NCBI GenBank assembly: GCA_002389705.1
Contig: DGQJ01000082.1
Location: 11,386-18,647, forward strand
Direction: 5' to 3'
DNA: 7,262 nucleotides
Source of the DNA: Bacteroidales bacterium UBA4417
Lineage (GTDB): Bacteria > Bacteroidota > Bacteroidia > Bacteroidales > UBA4417
The translations under genes and the position numbers were made by a program. The notes below the pieces were generated by a model. That model did not search any database and was not told the DNA's origin. It worked only from the letters and a program-made list of their open reading frames with translations. Below are positions 1 through 7,262 of the stretch, piece by piece. Each line of letters opens with the position of its first letter. Within the stretch, counting starts at the first letter, position 1.

Positions 1-870
1 AACCTGTTGCCGGTTTCATATCCCGGAACCTATGTTTTCAGGTGGACCATTTCGAACGGAACCTGTACCTCTTTTTCCGATGATGTAGCCATAACTGTTT
101 ATCAGCAACCCACAATTGCGAATGCCGGCCCCGACCAGGTGCTGTGTAATGTTTCGTCAGTTACACTGGCGGGTAACCAGCCCTTGATTGGTACCGGAAA
201 CTGGGTAAAAGTTAGCGGTCCTTCAGCCGTCATCACATCGCCATCTTCCTATAATACTACCGTTACCGGGATGATACCGGGTATTTATGTTTTCGAATGG
301 ACCACCACCAACCTGCCTTGTTCCACCTCCGACCAGGTGACCATCACCATTGATGCATTGCCAACACCGGCTTCAACCGCTGGAACACCTTCTGATGTCT
401 GTCTTTTTTCACCCATGAACCTGGTGGGAAATACACCTTTAATTGGCACCGGATCGTGGTCGCAGAGTGGGGGAGCACCTGTAACTATTATAAACCCAGC
501 ATCAGCAACCGCATCAGTAGCAGGAGCGGCCGTGGGTAATTATTCATTTCTGTACACCATTTCGAATGGATCATGCCCCATATCAACCAGCAGCATTTCA
601 ATAAACGTAGCCCAGGTTCCAACTATGGCCCTGGCAGGTGCCGATCAATCGCTATGTAACACATTAACCACCAGTTTTACCGGAAATACCCCCGACCCTG
701 GCCAGGGTACCGGAACATGGACCCAGGTTAGCGGTCCCGCTGCTGTTATCAGTAATCCCAATAACCCGACCAGCATGGTTACACTCAGTGCTGCCGGCAG
801 CTACAGGTTTAAATGGGAAATTGCTACCAATGCAGCCTGTACTTCCTCGGACCAGGTGGTGATAGTAAAA
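1..870 (+). other. PKD/K319L-like domain array (one partial, three complete units)
   Basis: Residues 1-36 are the tail of one unit, ending in a G-T-Y-V-F-R-W-T-I-S-N-G-T-C strand. Complete units follow at about residues 37-118, 119-204 and 205-290 (bases 109-354, 355-612, 613-870). The consensus has an A-G-x-D-Q-x-L-C opening (clear in the first and third units), G-T-G-x-W, a loop with S-G-P-x-A-V-I, then G-x-Y-x-F-x-W and a closing Cys. Key positions are C49/W68/W100/C107, C134/W153/C192 and C219/W240/W272/C280. The opening and closing Cys of each unit could pair. The middle unit is the most divergent: it lacks the A-G-x-D-Q opening and the second Trp. These modules act as rigid spacers or binding surfaces in extracellular Bacteroidota proteins. 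Since the array begins mid-unit, more copies probably lie upstream. Assignment to the PKD/K319L-like superfamily is by motif; exact family membership needs a profile search. Confidence 0.8.
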
Positions 871-3800
871 AACAGCGATGTGGCTGTAACAGCGCCTGCA
901 AATGTTACTATTTGTAACGGTGGCGTAGCAACCATGTCAGTAACCGCCAGTGGCGGAACTCCGCCTTACACATACCAGTGGCAGCAAAGTGCTAATGGGA
1001 CTTCAGGCTGGACAAACGTTTCAGGTGGCTCAGGTGCAACCTTTAACACCTACACAACAGCAGCACTGGCTTCGGATATGTATTACCGTTGCGTGGTAAG
1101 CTGTGCCTGCGGGAGTGAAACTTCGGCAGCGGGCCTGGTAACCGTGGTTCCCGATCCGGTTATTACTGTGCCGCCCACTGCCAGCACAACCATTTGCAGC
1201 GGGCAAACAACTTCTTTATCGGTTACAGCCACGGGAGGTACACCTTCATTAACATATCAATGGCAATCGAACACAACAGGATGTTCAGGTGCATGGACGA
1301 ATATAGCCGGCGCAACAAATTCAACATATACAACTGCAGCGCTAACGCAAACAACCTACTACCGGGTGTTGGTCGCAGCAGCCGGAAATGGCTGTAATAC
1401 AGCTACTTCGAGCTGTTCAGTTGTTTATGTTCCCCGTATTACCTCCCAGCCGGCAGCCTATGCCATTTGTACAGGCGGGGTAGGGACTTTATCAGTAACT
1501 GTGGATGCAGGCAGTTCAACGCTGGCATACCAGTGGCAGGAGAGCACTGACAATTCGATCTGGAACAATGTAAGTAGCGGCACAGGCGCCAATTCGGCGT
1601 CGTATACTTCGGACGTTCTTACATCGAATATGTATTACAGGTGCATTGTTACAGTTACTTCACCCGATTGCGGCAACCTGGTTTCGAACAGCGCACGTAT
1701 AACAGTTGTTCCAGATCCAACTATTACCGGGCAGCCGGTTAGCCCAGCCGTGATTTGTGTTGGAGGCACCACTGCCAACATGGTGGTAACAGCTACCGGT
1801 GGAACACCCGTGCTTATTTATCGCTGGCAATATTTTAATGGAACAACATGGAATAACGTTGCCAACGGAACACCGTCAGGAGCAAGTTATGCCGGTTGGA
1901 ATGCAGCTACTTTCAGGGTTGGAGGCATATCATTGGTTGGGTCATTTCAATACCGCTGCCAGATATCAGCAACCGGAAACGACTGTAATACTACCTACAC
2001 CGATCCGGTTACGGTTACAACCATTCCCGATCCTGTACTTACCACACCTGTGTTTACGGTACCTACCATGTGTGCCGGCGGAACGACAGTAGTGAGCAGC
2101 ACTATAAGCGGTGGAACCGGTGTGCCATCATACCAGTGGCAATATTTAAACGGGGCATCGTGGGTAAATGTAGCCAACGGCACACCTGCAGGCACTGTGT
2201 ATACCAATTCCACCACGCCAACCATGACTATATCAGGGGCAACTGGAGCAGGTGTAAGACAGTACAGGTTATATACCAATAATGCTTCAGGTTGCGATTT
2301 TTATAGTCCGGCGGCTTCATATACTGTGGTAGCAGATCCAAATATTACTGCACAACCATCAAATGCTGCTGTTTGTGTTGGCGGTATCAATACCTTGAGT
2401 GTAACCGCTGCCGGAGGTACACCTGTGCTCGATTACCAGTGGCGAACCAGTAACGATAATATTACTTTTACGGATATACCGGGTGAAACCTCATCAACTT
2501 ATACCACACCGGTTTTAAATACAACAACCTATTATAAAGTTTATATTTCGGCTACAGGTGAAGGCTGTGGCAATGTTACTTCAAATACGGCTACAGTTAC
2601 TGTTGTGCCTGATCCGTACATTATTACCCAGCCAAATAATGCAGTAATCTGTACCGGCGGAAATAATACCCTGAGCGTTTCGGCAGCAGGCGGAACACCT
2701 TTCCTTATTTATCAATGGCAAAGCTCAACTACAGGCGGAGCGCCCTGGACCAACGTTGGTGCCAGCTCCAGTACATATACCACTCCTGCACTGCTTACCA
2801 ACACTTATTACCGTGTTGTAATTTCGGCAACAGGTAACGATTGTAATACGGTAACCTCCGATCCGGCCCTAATCACCGTGGTTCCAGACCCGACTGTATC
2901 GGTACAGCCTGTGGGTACAACGCTCTGTTCAGGTGGCACACATACTATGAGTGTTACTGCCAGCGGCGATCCGCTCACAGGCGCATTGCTGTATCAATGG
3001 CAGTCGGGGCCCAATGCGAGCTCTTACACCAATATTGCAGGGGCTAACAGCAGCACTTATACCACAGGGCCTCTGGCTTCGACCACCTATTTCAGATGTG
3101 TTGTTACTCAGTCACCCTCGGGTTGCAGCACCAATTCGGCTGATGCGGTGGTAACAGTGGTGGCTGATCCTAATTTCACCACCTCACCCTCAAGCCTGGC
3201 TATTTGTACAGGCGGAGCTCACAACATGAGTGTGGTTGCCGCCGGCGGAACCCCGTCGCTTAGCTACCAATGGCAATCGAGTTCAGATAATTCGAACTTT
3301 ACAGATATTCCGGGAGCAACTACAAATAGTTATGCTACAGGAGTGCTTACTTCGACCACATATTACAGGGTCAATCTTTCGGCAACAGGCGTAGGTTGTA
3401 ACAATGCATCTTCGGCAACAGCCACCGTAACCGTGGTTCCCGATCCTGCGATATCTACGCAGCCGGCAAATGCAGTGGTATGCAATGGAGGTACAAATAC
3501 ATTAACTGTAGCGGCATCGGGCGGAACTCCATCACTGAATTACCAGTGGCAAAGTTCAGGTACAGGCGGAGCACCCTGGACCAACGTGGGAAGCAACAGC
3601 AACAGCTATACAACCCCGTCGCTTTCAGCCACTACTTATTACCAGGTAATAGTTTCGGCTACAGGTAATGATTGTAATACCGTAGTTTCGGATGTTGCCA
3701 CCGTAACGGTTGTGCCCGATCCAATCATTTCGGCTCAGCCTGCAGGGGCAACCATTTGTACAGGCGGCAATCACAGCATAAGTTTGACCGCTGGTGGCGA

Positions 3801-6800
3801 TCCTTCAGCCGGAGTGCTTTTATATCAATGGCAATCGGGGCCAAATACCGGTTCCTATACCAATATTGCAGGAGCCAACAGCAGTTCTTATACCTCGGGA
3901 GCATTGGCTGCATCAACCTATTTCAGGTGTATTATCACGCAGGCCGCTTCAGGTTGCAGTGTTACATCTTCGGATGTACTGGTAAGCGTTGTGGCTGATC
4001 CATCAATAACTACACAACCTGTTTCGCCTGCGGCAATATGTGTTGGCGGAACAACTTCAAATATTAATGTGGCTGCTTCGGGCGGAACCCCTGCGCTTGT
4101 TTACCAGTGGGAATACAACAATGGCGGAACATGGAGCAGCGTTGTTAACGGTGTACCTGCTGGTGCAGTTTATACCGGTGCAAATGCAACCACATTTGCC
4201 GTAGCGGGTATCAATACACCTGGCAGTTACCAGTTCCGTTGCTTTGTATCAGCTGCCGGGAATGGTTGCGGAACAGCTACCTCTAATACCATTACGGTTA
4301 CCGTTGCCGCTGATCCGGCCATAAGCACGCAACCGGTCAGTCCGGCCTCAATTTGTTCAGGGGGAACCACTTCCAATATTACTATCGCTGCTACAGGTGG
4401 AACCCCGGCTCTTAATTACCAGTGGCAATACTTTAATGGTGCCACCTGGAACAATGTTTCTAACGGAACCCCAGCAGGTGCAGTATATTCAGGAGCTACA
4501 TCAACCACTTTCGCGGTTGCTGGAGTTACCGCAGCCGGCAACTACCAGTACCAGTGCCTGGTAACAGCCAGTGGCAATGATTGCAACACAATAATCTCGA
4601 ACTCCATAACCGTTTCGGTAGTAGCTGACCCGGTACTTAGTTTACCGGCATTCACTAATGCTTCAGTTTGTGCAGGAGGAAGCACCGCCGTAAGCAGCAC
4701 TATTTCGGGCGGAACAGCAACCCCTGCTTATCAATGGCAGTATTTCAACGGAACCACTTTCGTAAATGTGGTGAATGGCACACCTTCCGGATCGACCTAT
4801 ACCAATAGTACAACACCGGCTATGACGATTTCGGGAACAACGGCTGCAGGAACATACCAGTACAGGCTGGTTACCACCAATTCGTCGAACTGCGACTTTA
4901 TGAGCGCAGGCGCCTCGTTCACGGTGGTTGCCGATCCGGCTATTACAACCCAGCCCATATCCCCGGCAACCATTTGCACAGGCGGAACCACAGCCAATAT
5001 GACCATTGCTGCCAGCGGTGGTACACCTGCATTGGTTTACCAGTGGGAGTACAATAATGGCGGAACATGGAGCAGTGTAAGCAATGGTATTCCGGCAGGC
5101 GCTGTATACAGTGGTGCCAATGGTAATGCCTTTGCTGTGGCGGGAATTAGTACTCCTGGTAGTTACCAGTACCGGTGCTTTGTTTCGGCAGCAGGAAGCG
5201 GTTGCGGAACCGCAACTTCAAATACAGTGACCGTTAATGTGGCCGCTGATCCGGCTATTACAACCCAGCCGGCGAGCCCTGCAGCCATATGTGTTGGAGG
5301 TACCACCGCAAATATGACGTTTGTAGCTTCCGGTGGAACGCCATCGCTGGGCTACCAGTGGCAATATTTTAACGGAACCACCTGGAATAATGTGGTCAAT
5401 GGCACCCCGGTAGGTTCGGTTTATACAGGAGCAGCTACAACTACTTTTTCAGTAGCTGGTATAAATACAGCAGGAAATTATCAGTATCGTTGCCTTGTTA
5501 CTTCTACAGGTAACGACTGCAATACGGCAACTACGAACCCGGTTACGGTAGTAGTAAACTCACCGGCAGCTTTCAGCCAGTGTCCATCCAATATTACACA
5601 AAATACCGATCCGAACCATTGCAGCGCAGTAGTAAATTATACCGCTACAGCCACAGGTGTGCCTGCTCCGCTCATTACTTACGCGATGACTGGTGCTACA
5701 ACGGCCTCCGGTTCAGGCACGGGAAGCGGAACTGCATTCAACAAGGGCGTTACAAACGTTGTGCTTACAGCAACAAATAGCTGCAGCACGGTTACCTGTA
5801 GTTTTACAGTAACTATTAACGATGCTGAACTTCCGGTAATAACCACTTGTCCGCCAACACGGAATCTGGATGGCTGTTCAACAGCTGTAATCACCGGCCC
5901 GGTTTATTCGGCAGTATCAGCAGCATCAACAGAAGCTGAATTCGAAAATGCAACCAACCAGGGCGTTGCCGGCGACAATTGCGGAATTACATCAGTAACT
6001 TATTCGGATGCTGCATCGGGTAGTTGCCCCATAACGGTAACCCGGACCTGGGTTTTGAAAGATGCTGCTGGTAATACAGCCACATGTACGCAGGATATTA
6101 AAATTGCGGATAATGCAGCCCCTGTTGTGATTTGTAAAAATATTACCATTGCCCTTAATGCCAGCGGAAATGCAAGCATTACGGCCGCAGACATCAACAA
6201 CGGAAGTACCGATAACTGTGGTATTACTTCAGTGGTAGCTTCAAAAACATCGTTTAGCTGTTCGGATATCGGGCCCAACACGGTTACATTAACCGTTACT
6301 GATAACTGCGGACATGTTTCGGCCTGCGATGCGATAGTAACCGTTACCGATCCCAATGCACCCACACTTACAATCAATGATGTTACAGTAAATGAGTCGG
6401 CAGGAACGGCGACATTTAAAGTAATGCTTTCCAATACCCGCGGCTGCGATGTTTCTTTTAGTGTGAATACATCTGATATTTCTGCGATAGCGGGCAGCGA
6501 TTATACCCCGGTTAACATGGCGGTGTACAATATCCCGGCAGGATCATCCTTTGTTAATATTACTATCCCGATATTGAACGATCTTATTGCTGAGCCTGCC
6601 GAAACCTACAATGTAAATCTTTCGGCCGCTGTTAATGCCACCATCAGCGATGCAACGGGTTTGGGTACCATAATTGATGATGATGCCGTAAGCCTATCAC
6701 TCAGTGGCTTCACGGTTACCGAAACCAATGCTTCGCAAACACAGAATTTCGTGGTAACACTCAGCACCCCTGCCGCAAAGGATATCTTACTTACATTCAA

Positions 6801-7262
6801 TACTTTGAATGGCACAGCCCTGTCAGGATCGGATTATACTGCACAATCCGGTGTGAGCTATACTATACCTGCCGGAGCCACCACCATCAATATTCCTGTT
6901 GATGTAAAGGGAGACCTGCTTTCGGAACCCGCCGAAAACTTTAGCGGAACAATTGTTATCAGCAATGCCAATAGCCAGGATGTTTCAGTTTCAACAGGCA
7001 CAGCTGTTTCCTCCATCAATGATGATGATCTGGCCAGCCTTGCCATTAATGATGTTATCGTAAACGAAAGTGCCGGAACGGCTACGTTTACAGTTACCCT
7101 CTCAGGCGGAATACAGGATAATGTTACAGTAAATTATGCCACAGCTAATGGTACTGCTTTACAACCGGGCGATTATACCTCCGTTTCAGGCACACTTACC
7201 TTTGCAGCCGGATCGCCGGGCGGAACTACCAAAACGATTACTGTTCCAATTATTAACGACCT
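1..7262 (+). CDS. Giant multidomain surface/secreted repeat protein (PKD-like, Ig-like, HYR, Calx-beta), internal fragment
   Basis: Frame 1 is open from the first to the last base: 2,420 codons plus two bases, with no stop. Both ends of the gene lie outside. The first in-frame ATG (base 271, residue 91) falls inside a PKD-like unit and is not a start. The translation is a chain of beta-sandwich modules: PKD/K319L-like (residues 1-290), sixteen Ig-like (291-1852), HYR-like (1853-2118) and Calx-beta (2119 onward). No membrane segment, signal peptide, catalytic motif or sorting domain is visible. Proteins with this layout in Bacteroidota are commonly exported by Sec and the type IX secretion system and act outside the cell as adhesins, gliding or matrix proteins; that role is inferred here. 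The total length must exceed 2,420 residues. The gene cannot be named, because repeats of this kind are shared by many unrelated giant proteins. The reading frame is near certain; the function is moderate to low confidence. Confidence 0.96.
871..1713 (+). repeat. Ig-like units 1-3 (irregular leading units)
   Basis: Three Ig-like units cover residues 291-384, 385-476 and 477-571 (bases 871-1152, 1153-1428, 1429-1713). Each opens with I-C-x-G, at C305, C399 and C490, and has an S-V-T-x-x-G-G-like strand, Y-Q-W-Q in the core and Y-Y-R near the end. Units 1 and 3 resemble each other, sharing W-x-N-V-S with a G-x-G-A loop and M-Y-Y-R-C. Unit 2 resembles the later E class (W-T-N-x-x-G, T-T-Y-Y-R-V). 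Oddities: unit 1 has a Cys cluster, C-V-V-S-C-A-C, and no G-N-D-C. Unit 2 carries an extra Cys in T-G-C-S-G and another in S-S-C-S. The linker into unit 3 is Y-V-P-R instead of the usual P-D-P. These units fit the later block classes less well and may be older or boundary copies. Confidence 0.85.
1714..2334 (+). repeat. Ig-like units 4-5 (block B-C, first copy)
   Basis: Unit 4 (class B, residues 572-676, 105 aa) and unit 5 (class C, residues 677-778, 102 aa) are long-form units. They carry W-Q-Y followed by F-N-G or L-N-G, then N-V-A-N-G-T-P in the middle, where the short units have only S-S-x. Class B has C586 in I-C-V-G-G, Y-R-C late and G-N-D-C-N. Class C opens with P-V-L-T-T-P instead of I-T-x-Q-P. 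It has S-S-T-I-S-G-G, a T-N-S-T-T-P-x-M-T-I-S-G stretch and a terminal C-D-F, and lacks the Y-R-C cysteine. The same B-C pair, with identical unit lengths of 105 and 102 residues, recurs at bases 4312-4932. Unit 5 matches its later counterpart at about 69 of 102 positions by hand count. This pair is read as a duplicated two-domain block. Confidence 0.85.
2335..3165 (+). repeat. Ig-like units 6-8 (block D-E-F, copy 1)
   Basis: Three short-form units: D at residues 779-870 (92 aa), E at 871-962 (92 aa) and F at 963-1055 (93 aa). Class D is marked by F-T-D-I-P-G and V-T-V-V-P-D-P. Class E is marked by T-G-G-A-P-W-T-N-V-G and G-N-D-C-N-T-V. Class F is marked by G-D-P in place of G-G-T-P, L-L-Y-Q-W-Q-S-G-P-N, A-G-A-N-S-S, Y-F-R-C and S-G-C-S. 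Opening cysteines are C792, C884 and C976. Unit D contains K846, the only lysine of the whole Ig-like region. The block is 831 bases and is followed at once by a second block of the same length and order. Confidence 0.9.
3166..3996 (+). repeat. Ig-like units 9-11 (block D-E-F, copy 2)
   Basis: This block repeats the preceding one domain for domain: D at residues 1056-1147 (92 aa), E at 1148-1239 (92 aa), F at 1240-1332 (93 aa), again 831 bases in total. Hand alignment without gaps gives about 57/92 identities for the D pair, 65/92 for E and 61/93 for F, roughly two thirds overall. Class signatures are kept: F-T-D-I-P-G in D, T-G-G-A-P-W-T-N-V-G in E, and L-L-Y-Q-W-Q-S-G-P-N with Y-F-R-C in F. 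Opening cysteines are C1069, C1161 and C1253. The linkers out of each unit are also conserved by class: V-P-D-P after D and E, V-A-D-P after F. This is a clear tandem duplication of a three-domain unit. Confidence 0.9.
3997..4932 (+). repeat. Ig-like units 12-14 (block A-B-C)
   Basis: Three long-form units: A at residues 1333-1437 (105 aa), B at 1438-1542 (105 aa), C at 1543-1644 (102 aa). Class A is marked by Y-Q-W-E-Y-N-N-G-G-T-W-S-S-V, F-R-C-F-V-S-A-A-G and an A-A-D-P exit linker. Class B has Y-Q-W-Q-Y-F-N-G and W-N-N-V, with G-N-D-C-N. Class C has A-G-G-S-T, S-S-T-I-S-G-G and C-D-F. Opening cysteines are C1347, C1452 and C1557. The B-C portion duplicates units 4-5; the A-B portion is duplicated again immediately downstream. 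In class B here the late motif is Y-Q-C rather than Y-R-C. Class C has F in place of W in its W-V-N-V motif. Confidence 0.9.
4933..5556 (+). repeat. Ig-like units 15-16 (block A-B, end of the Ig-like array)
   Basis: Unit 15 (class A, residues 1645-1749, 105 aa) matches unit 12 at about 86 of 105 positions by hand count, the closest pair in the array. Unit 16 (class B, residues 1750-1852) matches unit 13 at about 72 of 103. Opening cysteines are C1659 and C1764. The order A-B copies units 12-13, but the expected class C unit does not follow: after V-V-V-N-S-P the chain switches to an HYR-like module. The exit linker is N-S-P rather than the V-A-D-P that follows the earlier complete class B copy. 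The array therefore ends mid-block, which could reflect loss of a final C unit or a breakpoint used when the downstream modules were joined. Confidence 0.88.
5557..6354 (+). other. Three HYR-like domains
   Basis: HYR-like unit 1 (residues 1856-1941) has C-P-S-N-I-T, a long G/S/T-rich loop, G-V-T-N-V-V-L-T-A-T-N-S-C and a final T-C-S-F-T-V-T-I-N-D; Cys at 1861, 1874, 1928 and 1933. Unit 2 (about 1944-2037) has L-P-V-I-T-T-C-P-P, D-N-C-G-I-T, G-S-C-P-I-T-V-T-R-T-W and D-A-A-G-N-T-A-T-C; Cys at 1950, 1959, 1994, 2009 and 2029. Unit 3 (about 2038-2118) has P-V-V-I-C-K-N-I-T, a second D-N-C-G-I-T, S-C-S-D-I-G-P-N-T-V-T-L-T-V-T-D and C-D-A-I-V-T-V-T-D; Cys at 2045, 2073, 2087, 2103 and 2109. HYR modules are Ig-fold extracellular domains linked with adhesion. 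Here they join the Ig-like array to the Calx-beta region. Lysine returns to normal-looking frequency at this junction. The boundaries of units 2 and 3 are approximate. Confidence 0.8.
6355..7262 (+). other. Calx-beta domain array (two complete, third cut by window end)
   Basis: Calx-beta 1 (residues 2119-2228) has L-T-I-N-D-V-T-V-N-E-S-A-G, S-D-Y-T around D2167, I-P-A-G, E-P-A-E at 2198-2201 and a closing I-I-D-D-D at 2224-2228. Calx-beta 2 (2229-2343) has F-T-V-T-E-T-N-A, S-D-Y-T around D2278, I-P-A-G, E-P-A-E at 2309-2312 and a closing I-N-D-D-D ending at 2343. Calx-beta 3 starts at residue 2344 with L-A-I-N-D-V-I-V-N-E-S-A-G, reaches G-D-Y-T around D2391 and is cut within I-I-N-D. In the family, the acidic residues of the N-terminal strand, the D-Y loop, the E-P-x-E segment and the closing D-D-D bind Ca2+; those positions are present here, so calcium-dependent stiffening is a fair inference. 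Calx-beta 1 has an unusual Cys in R-G-C-D. Units 1 and 3 are more alike than either is to unit 2. More Calx-beta units, or a C-terminal sorting domain, may lie downstream. Confidence 0.9.

Noticed and set aside
271..273. First in-frame ATG as a possible gene start
   Set aside because: It falls inside a PKD-like unit whose beginning is already encoded upstream, and nothing like a signal peptide follows.
1799..2092. 97-codon open frame in another + strand frame, and others at 1194-1397, 2951-3154, 3480-3668, 3756-3998 and 5580-5780
   Set aside because: They overlap the continuous frame 1 protein, which has clear domain structure throughout, and their translations show no domain sense.
1995..2279. 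94-codon open frame on the - strand, with similar ones at 4797-5006, 5679-5894, 6606-6815 and 6858-7046
   Set aside because: All are antisense to the long frame, recur where the repeats recur, and have compositions explained by the sense-strand codons.
1714..5556. Regular repetition considered as a CRISPR array or DNA-level tandem repeat
   Set aside because: The period is about 276-315 bases, the similarity is at protein level with many synonymous differences, and the frame runs through every copy.
6000..6434. 144-codon open frame on the - strand
   Set aside because: It lies fully antisense to the HYR/Calx-beta coding frame, is rich in V/T/S/A as expected from the complement of Thr/Val/Ala-rich codons, and shows no recognisable domain.
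1..7262. Possible frameshift or pseudogene decay in so long a frame
   Set aside because: Frame 1 stays open and in repeat register from end to end, and unit lengths are conserved, so there is no sign of decay.

Overview
The window is one uninterrupted reading frame. Frame 1 of the + strand has no stop codon across all 2,420 complete codons, and neither a start nor a stop of the gene lies inside the window. It is therefore an internal piece of a single giant gene. No other gene, RNA, mobile element, promoter or terminator can be supported on either strand. Residue numbers used here count from base 1 (residue n begins at base 3n-2).

The protein is a very large, low-charge, Thr/Ser/Gly/Ala-rich repeat protein of the extracellular beta-sandwich type. 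From N to C it holds: (1) one partial and three complete PKD/K319L-like units (1-870); (2) sixteen Ig-like units of about 91-105 residues, each with an I-C-x-G-G opening, a Y-Q-W core and a late Cys (871-5556); (3) three HYR-like Cys-containing units (5557-6354); (4) two complete Calx-beta domains and a third cut by the window end (6355-7262).

This architecture, and the unit consensus sequences themselves, are typical of secreted or surface proteins of Bacteroidota (Flavobacteria, Sphingobacteria, Chitinophagia and relatives). Such proteins are usually exported by Sec plus the type IX secretion system and anchored or released through a C-terminal sorting domain. The phylum is inferred from protein style, not from a marker gene. 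The signal peptide and sorting domain would lie outside the window. A role in adhesion, gliding or matrix formation is inference; no catalytic domain is visible.

The most interesting structure is a nested order in the Ig-like region. The units fall into recurring classes, and Ig4-Ig16 read B-C / D-E-F / D-E-F / A-B-C / A-B. The two D-E-F blocks are exactly 831 bases each. Matching classes share about 60-80% of residues but use different synonymous codons, so the block duplications look old and retained under selection on the protein. Two composition oddities accompany this: one lysine in 1,562 residues of the Ig region, and no Asp-Ser or Asp-Thr pair anywhere in the 2,420 residues.
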